Assembly (NCBI GenBank): GCA_003535395.1
Contig: DOHE01000293.1
Coordinates: forward strand, 1-7,509
Direction of reading: 5' to 3'
Origin: Clostridiales bacterium
GTDB lineage: Bacteria; Bacillota; Clostridia; UBA8921
Length of the DNA: 7,509 bases
Both the position numbers and the translations under genes were made by a program. This document shows, one piece after another, positions 6,825 to 7,509 of this stretch. Positions within the stretch are counted from its first letter, which is position 1; the number at the start of each line of letters is the position of its first letter. The notes below the pieces were generated by a model that was not told the origin of the DNA, did no database searches, and worked only from the letters and a program-made list of their open reading frames with translations.

Positions 6825-7496
6825 TCACAACAATCTTGAATCGTTGATCACCAGCTGGAAATCCAGGCCCAGAAAGGCTGCAGCCCTCCGGTTCATGGTC
6901 ATGCGATCCAAAAATATTTCAAAGTAATCCATCACCGGACAGATTTGTGTATCAATCTCCAGTTCCAGCCGTGCTGCCCGGGAGGAATCCTCCACGCGGA
7001 TATCCGACTTGACTACCGCATAGTTTACCCGGTCATGGATATCAAATGTGGAAGGTTCCCGGTTGGTGACCCGACTGCGATGTACGTCTGATTTGTCAGC
7101 CAGGATCACTGCGGCGGAGATTTCATTGACTGCAGTACCTGTCTTTTCATCATGATTTCCGATAGCCAGCATGATATCGCCGGCTTCCTCATAATGCATG
7201 CCGTTGCGGATCAAAAAGTCATAAGCCAGGATCGCCCCGGTATGAGCATGATCCTCCCGGTTGATGGCATTGCCAATATCATGAAGATACCCGGCGATCT
7301 TTGCCAGTTCGACCCTTCTCGCCTCATAACGAAGTGCTGCCAGCACAGTCCCCGCTTTGGCAGACACCAGCCCCACGTGGCGGAAGGAGTGCTCTGTATA
7401 TCCTTGCACTTCCATCTGTTTTTGGGTCAGCAGCATCAGATGGTGGATCTCAGGATCCCTGCGCAAAAATGCCATATCAAGCTTCGATCCTGTCAT
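6825..7496 (-). CDS. HD-domain metal-dependent phosphohydrolase, function unknown
   Basis: HD-domain proteins are metal-dependent phosphohydrolases that act on nucleotides or phosphate esters. The 223-residue product has the complete metal-binding series of the superfamily: His36 and His40 in EHSFRHV, His72-Asp73 in GYLHDIGN, and His83/His85 in EDHAHTGA. His115-Asp116 in IGNHDE and Asp134 in LADKSD follow. The order H...HD...H...HD...D places it in the HDc group with an intact site, so it is probably active. The region after about 140 (VTNREPSTFDIHDRVNYAV onward) has no motif I recognise. There is no signal peptide or membrane helix, so it is probably cytoplasmic. A similar HD gene often precedes secD in clostridial genomes, but I know of no established role. 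The start is uncertain. GTG 7502, ATG 7499 and ATG 7496 are adjacent, and AGAGGG is best spaced (5 nt) for 7496. A start beyond the window cannot be excluded. No terminator separates it from secD. Confidence 0.85.
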   Translation of the reverse strand: MTGSKLDMAFLRRDPEIHHLMLLTQKQMEVQGYTEHSFRHVGLVSAKAGTVLAALRYEARRVELAKIAGYLHDIGNAINREDHAHTGAILAYDFLIRNGMHYEEAGDIMLAIGNHDEKTGTAVNEISAAVILADKSDVHRSRVTNREPSTFDIHDRVNYAVVKSDIRVEDSSRAARLELEIDTQICPVMDYFEIFLDRMTMNRRAAAFLGLDFQLVINDSRLL

Positions 7497-7509
7497 CATC
7501 ACCCTCTGG

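Overview
The window looks like ordinary chromosome from an endospore-forming member of the Firmicutes, most likely a clostridial lineage. The evidence is a germination protease gene (gpr), strong GGGAGG or AGGAGG ribosome binding sites, sigma-A style promoters, and a secD/secF pair preceded by an HD-domain gene. Base composition appears moderate, near half G+C by eye. Every gene I can support lies on the minus strand, so transcription runs from right to left. No mobile element, CRISPR array, tRNA or rRNA is visible.

Read in the direction of transcription, the order is as follows. An HD-domain phosphohydrolase (about 7496-6825) is followed by a 129-bp gap. The gap holds a tandem direct repeat, a near-ideal sigma-A promoter and a 12-bp palindrome inside the promoter spacer. 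Then comes a tight operon: secD (6695-5412), secF (5410-4460) and holA (4455-3439). These three are separated by only 1 and 4 bases. rpsT (3399-3139) follows, apparently with an additional extended -10 promoter that overlaps the holA stop, and the unit closes with a classic intrinsic terminator at 3091-3065. Directly after the terminator is a TMEM165/GDT1-family membrane protein, a probable manganese exporter (3045-2362). Next is gpr (2180-1173), preceded by a sequence resembling a sigma-G (forespore) promoter. Last is ligA, the NAD+-dependent DNA ligase, with its own extended -10 promoter; it runs off the left edge after 344 codons.

The genes fall into three functional groups. SecD and SecF form the proton-driven accessory complex of the Sec translocon. 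HolA, S20 and LigA are housekeeping replication and translation factors. GPR degrades the small acid-soluble spore proteins at germination. The neighbourhood partly keeps the common Firmicutes order holA-rpsT-gpr, but secDF sits upstream where comEC is often found, and a manganese-exporter-like gene separates rpsT from gpr.

I found no clearly new system. The points most worth a second look are the nested tandem repeat and palindrome around the secD promoter, the complementarity between the rpsT terminator loop and the ribosome binding site of the exporter gene, and the candidate sigma-G promoter with a short pro-segment at gpr.
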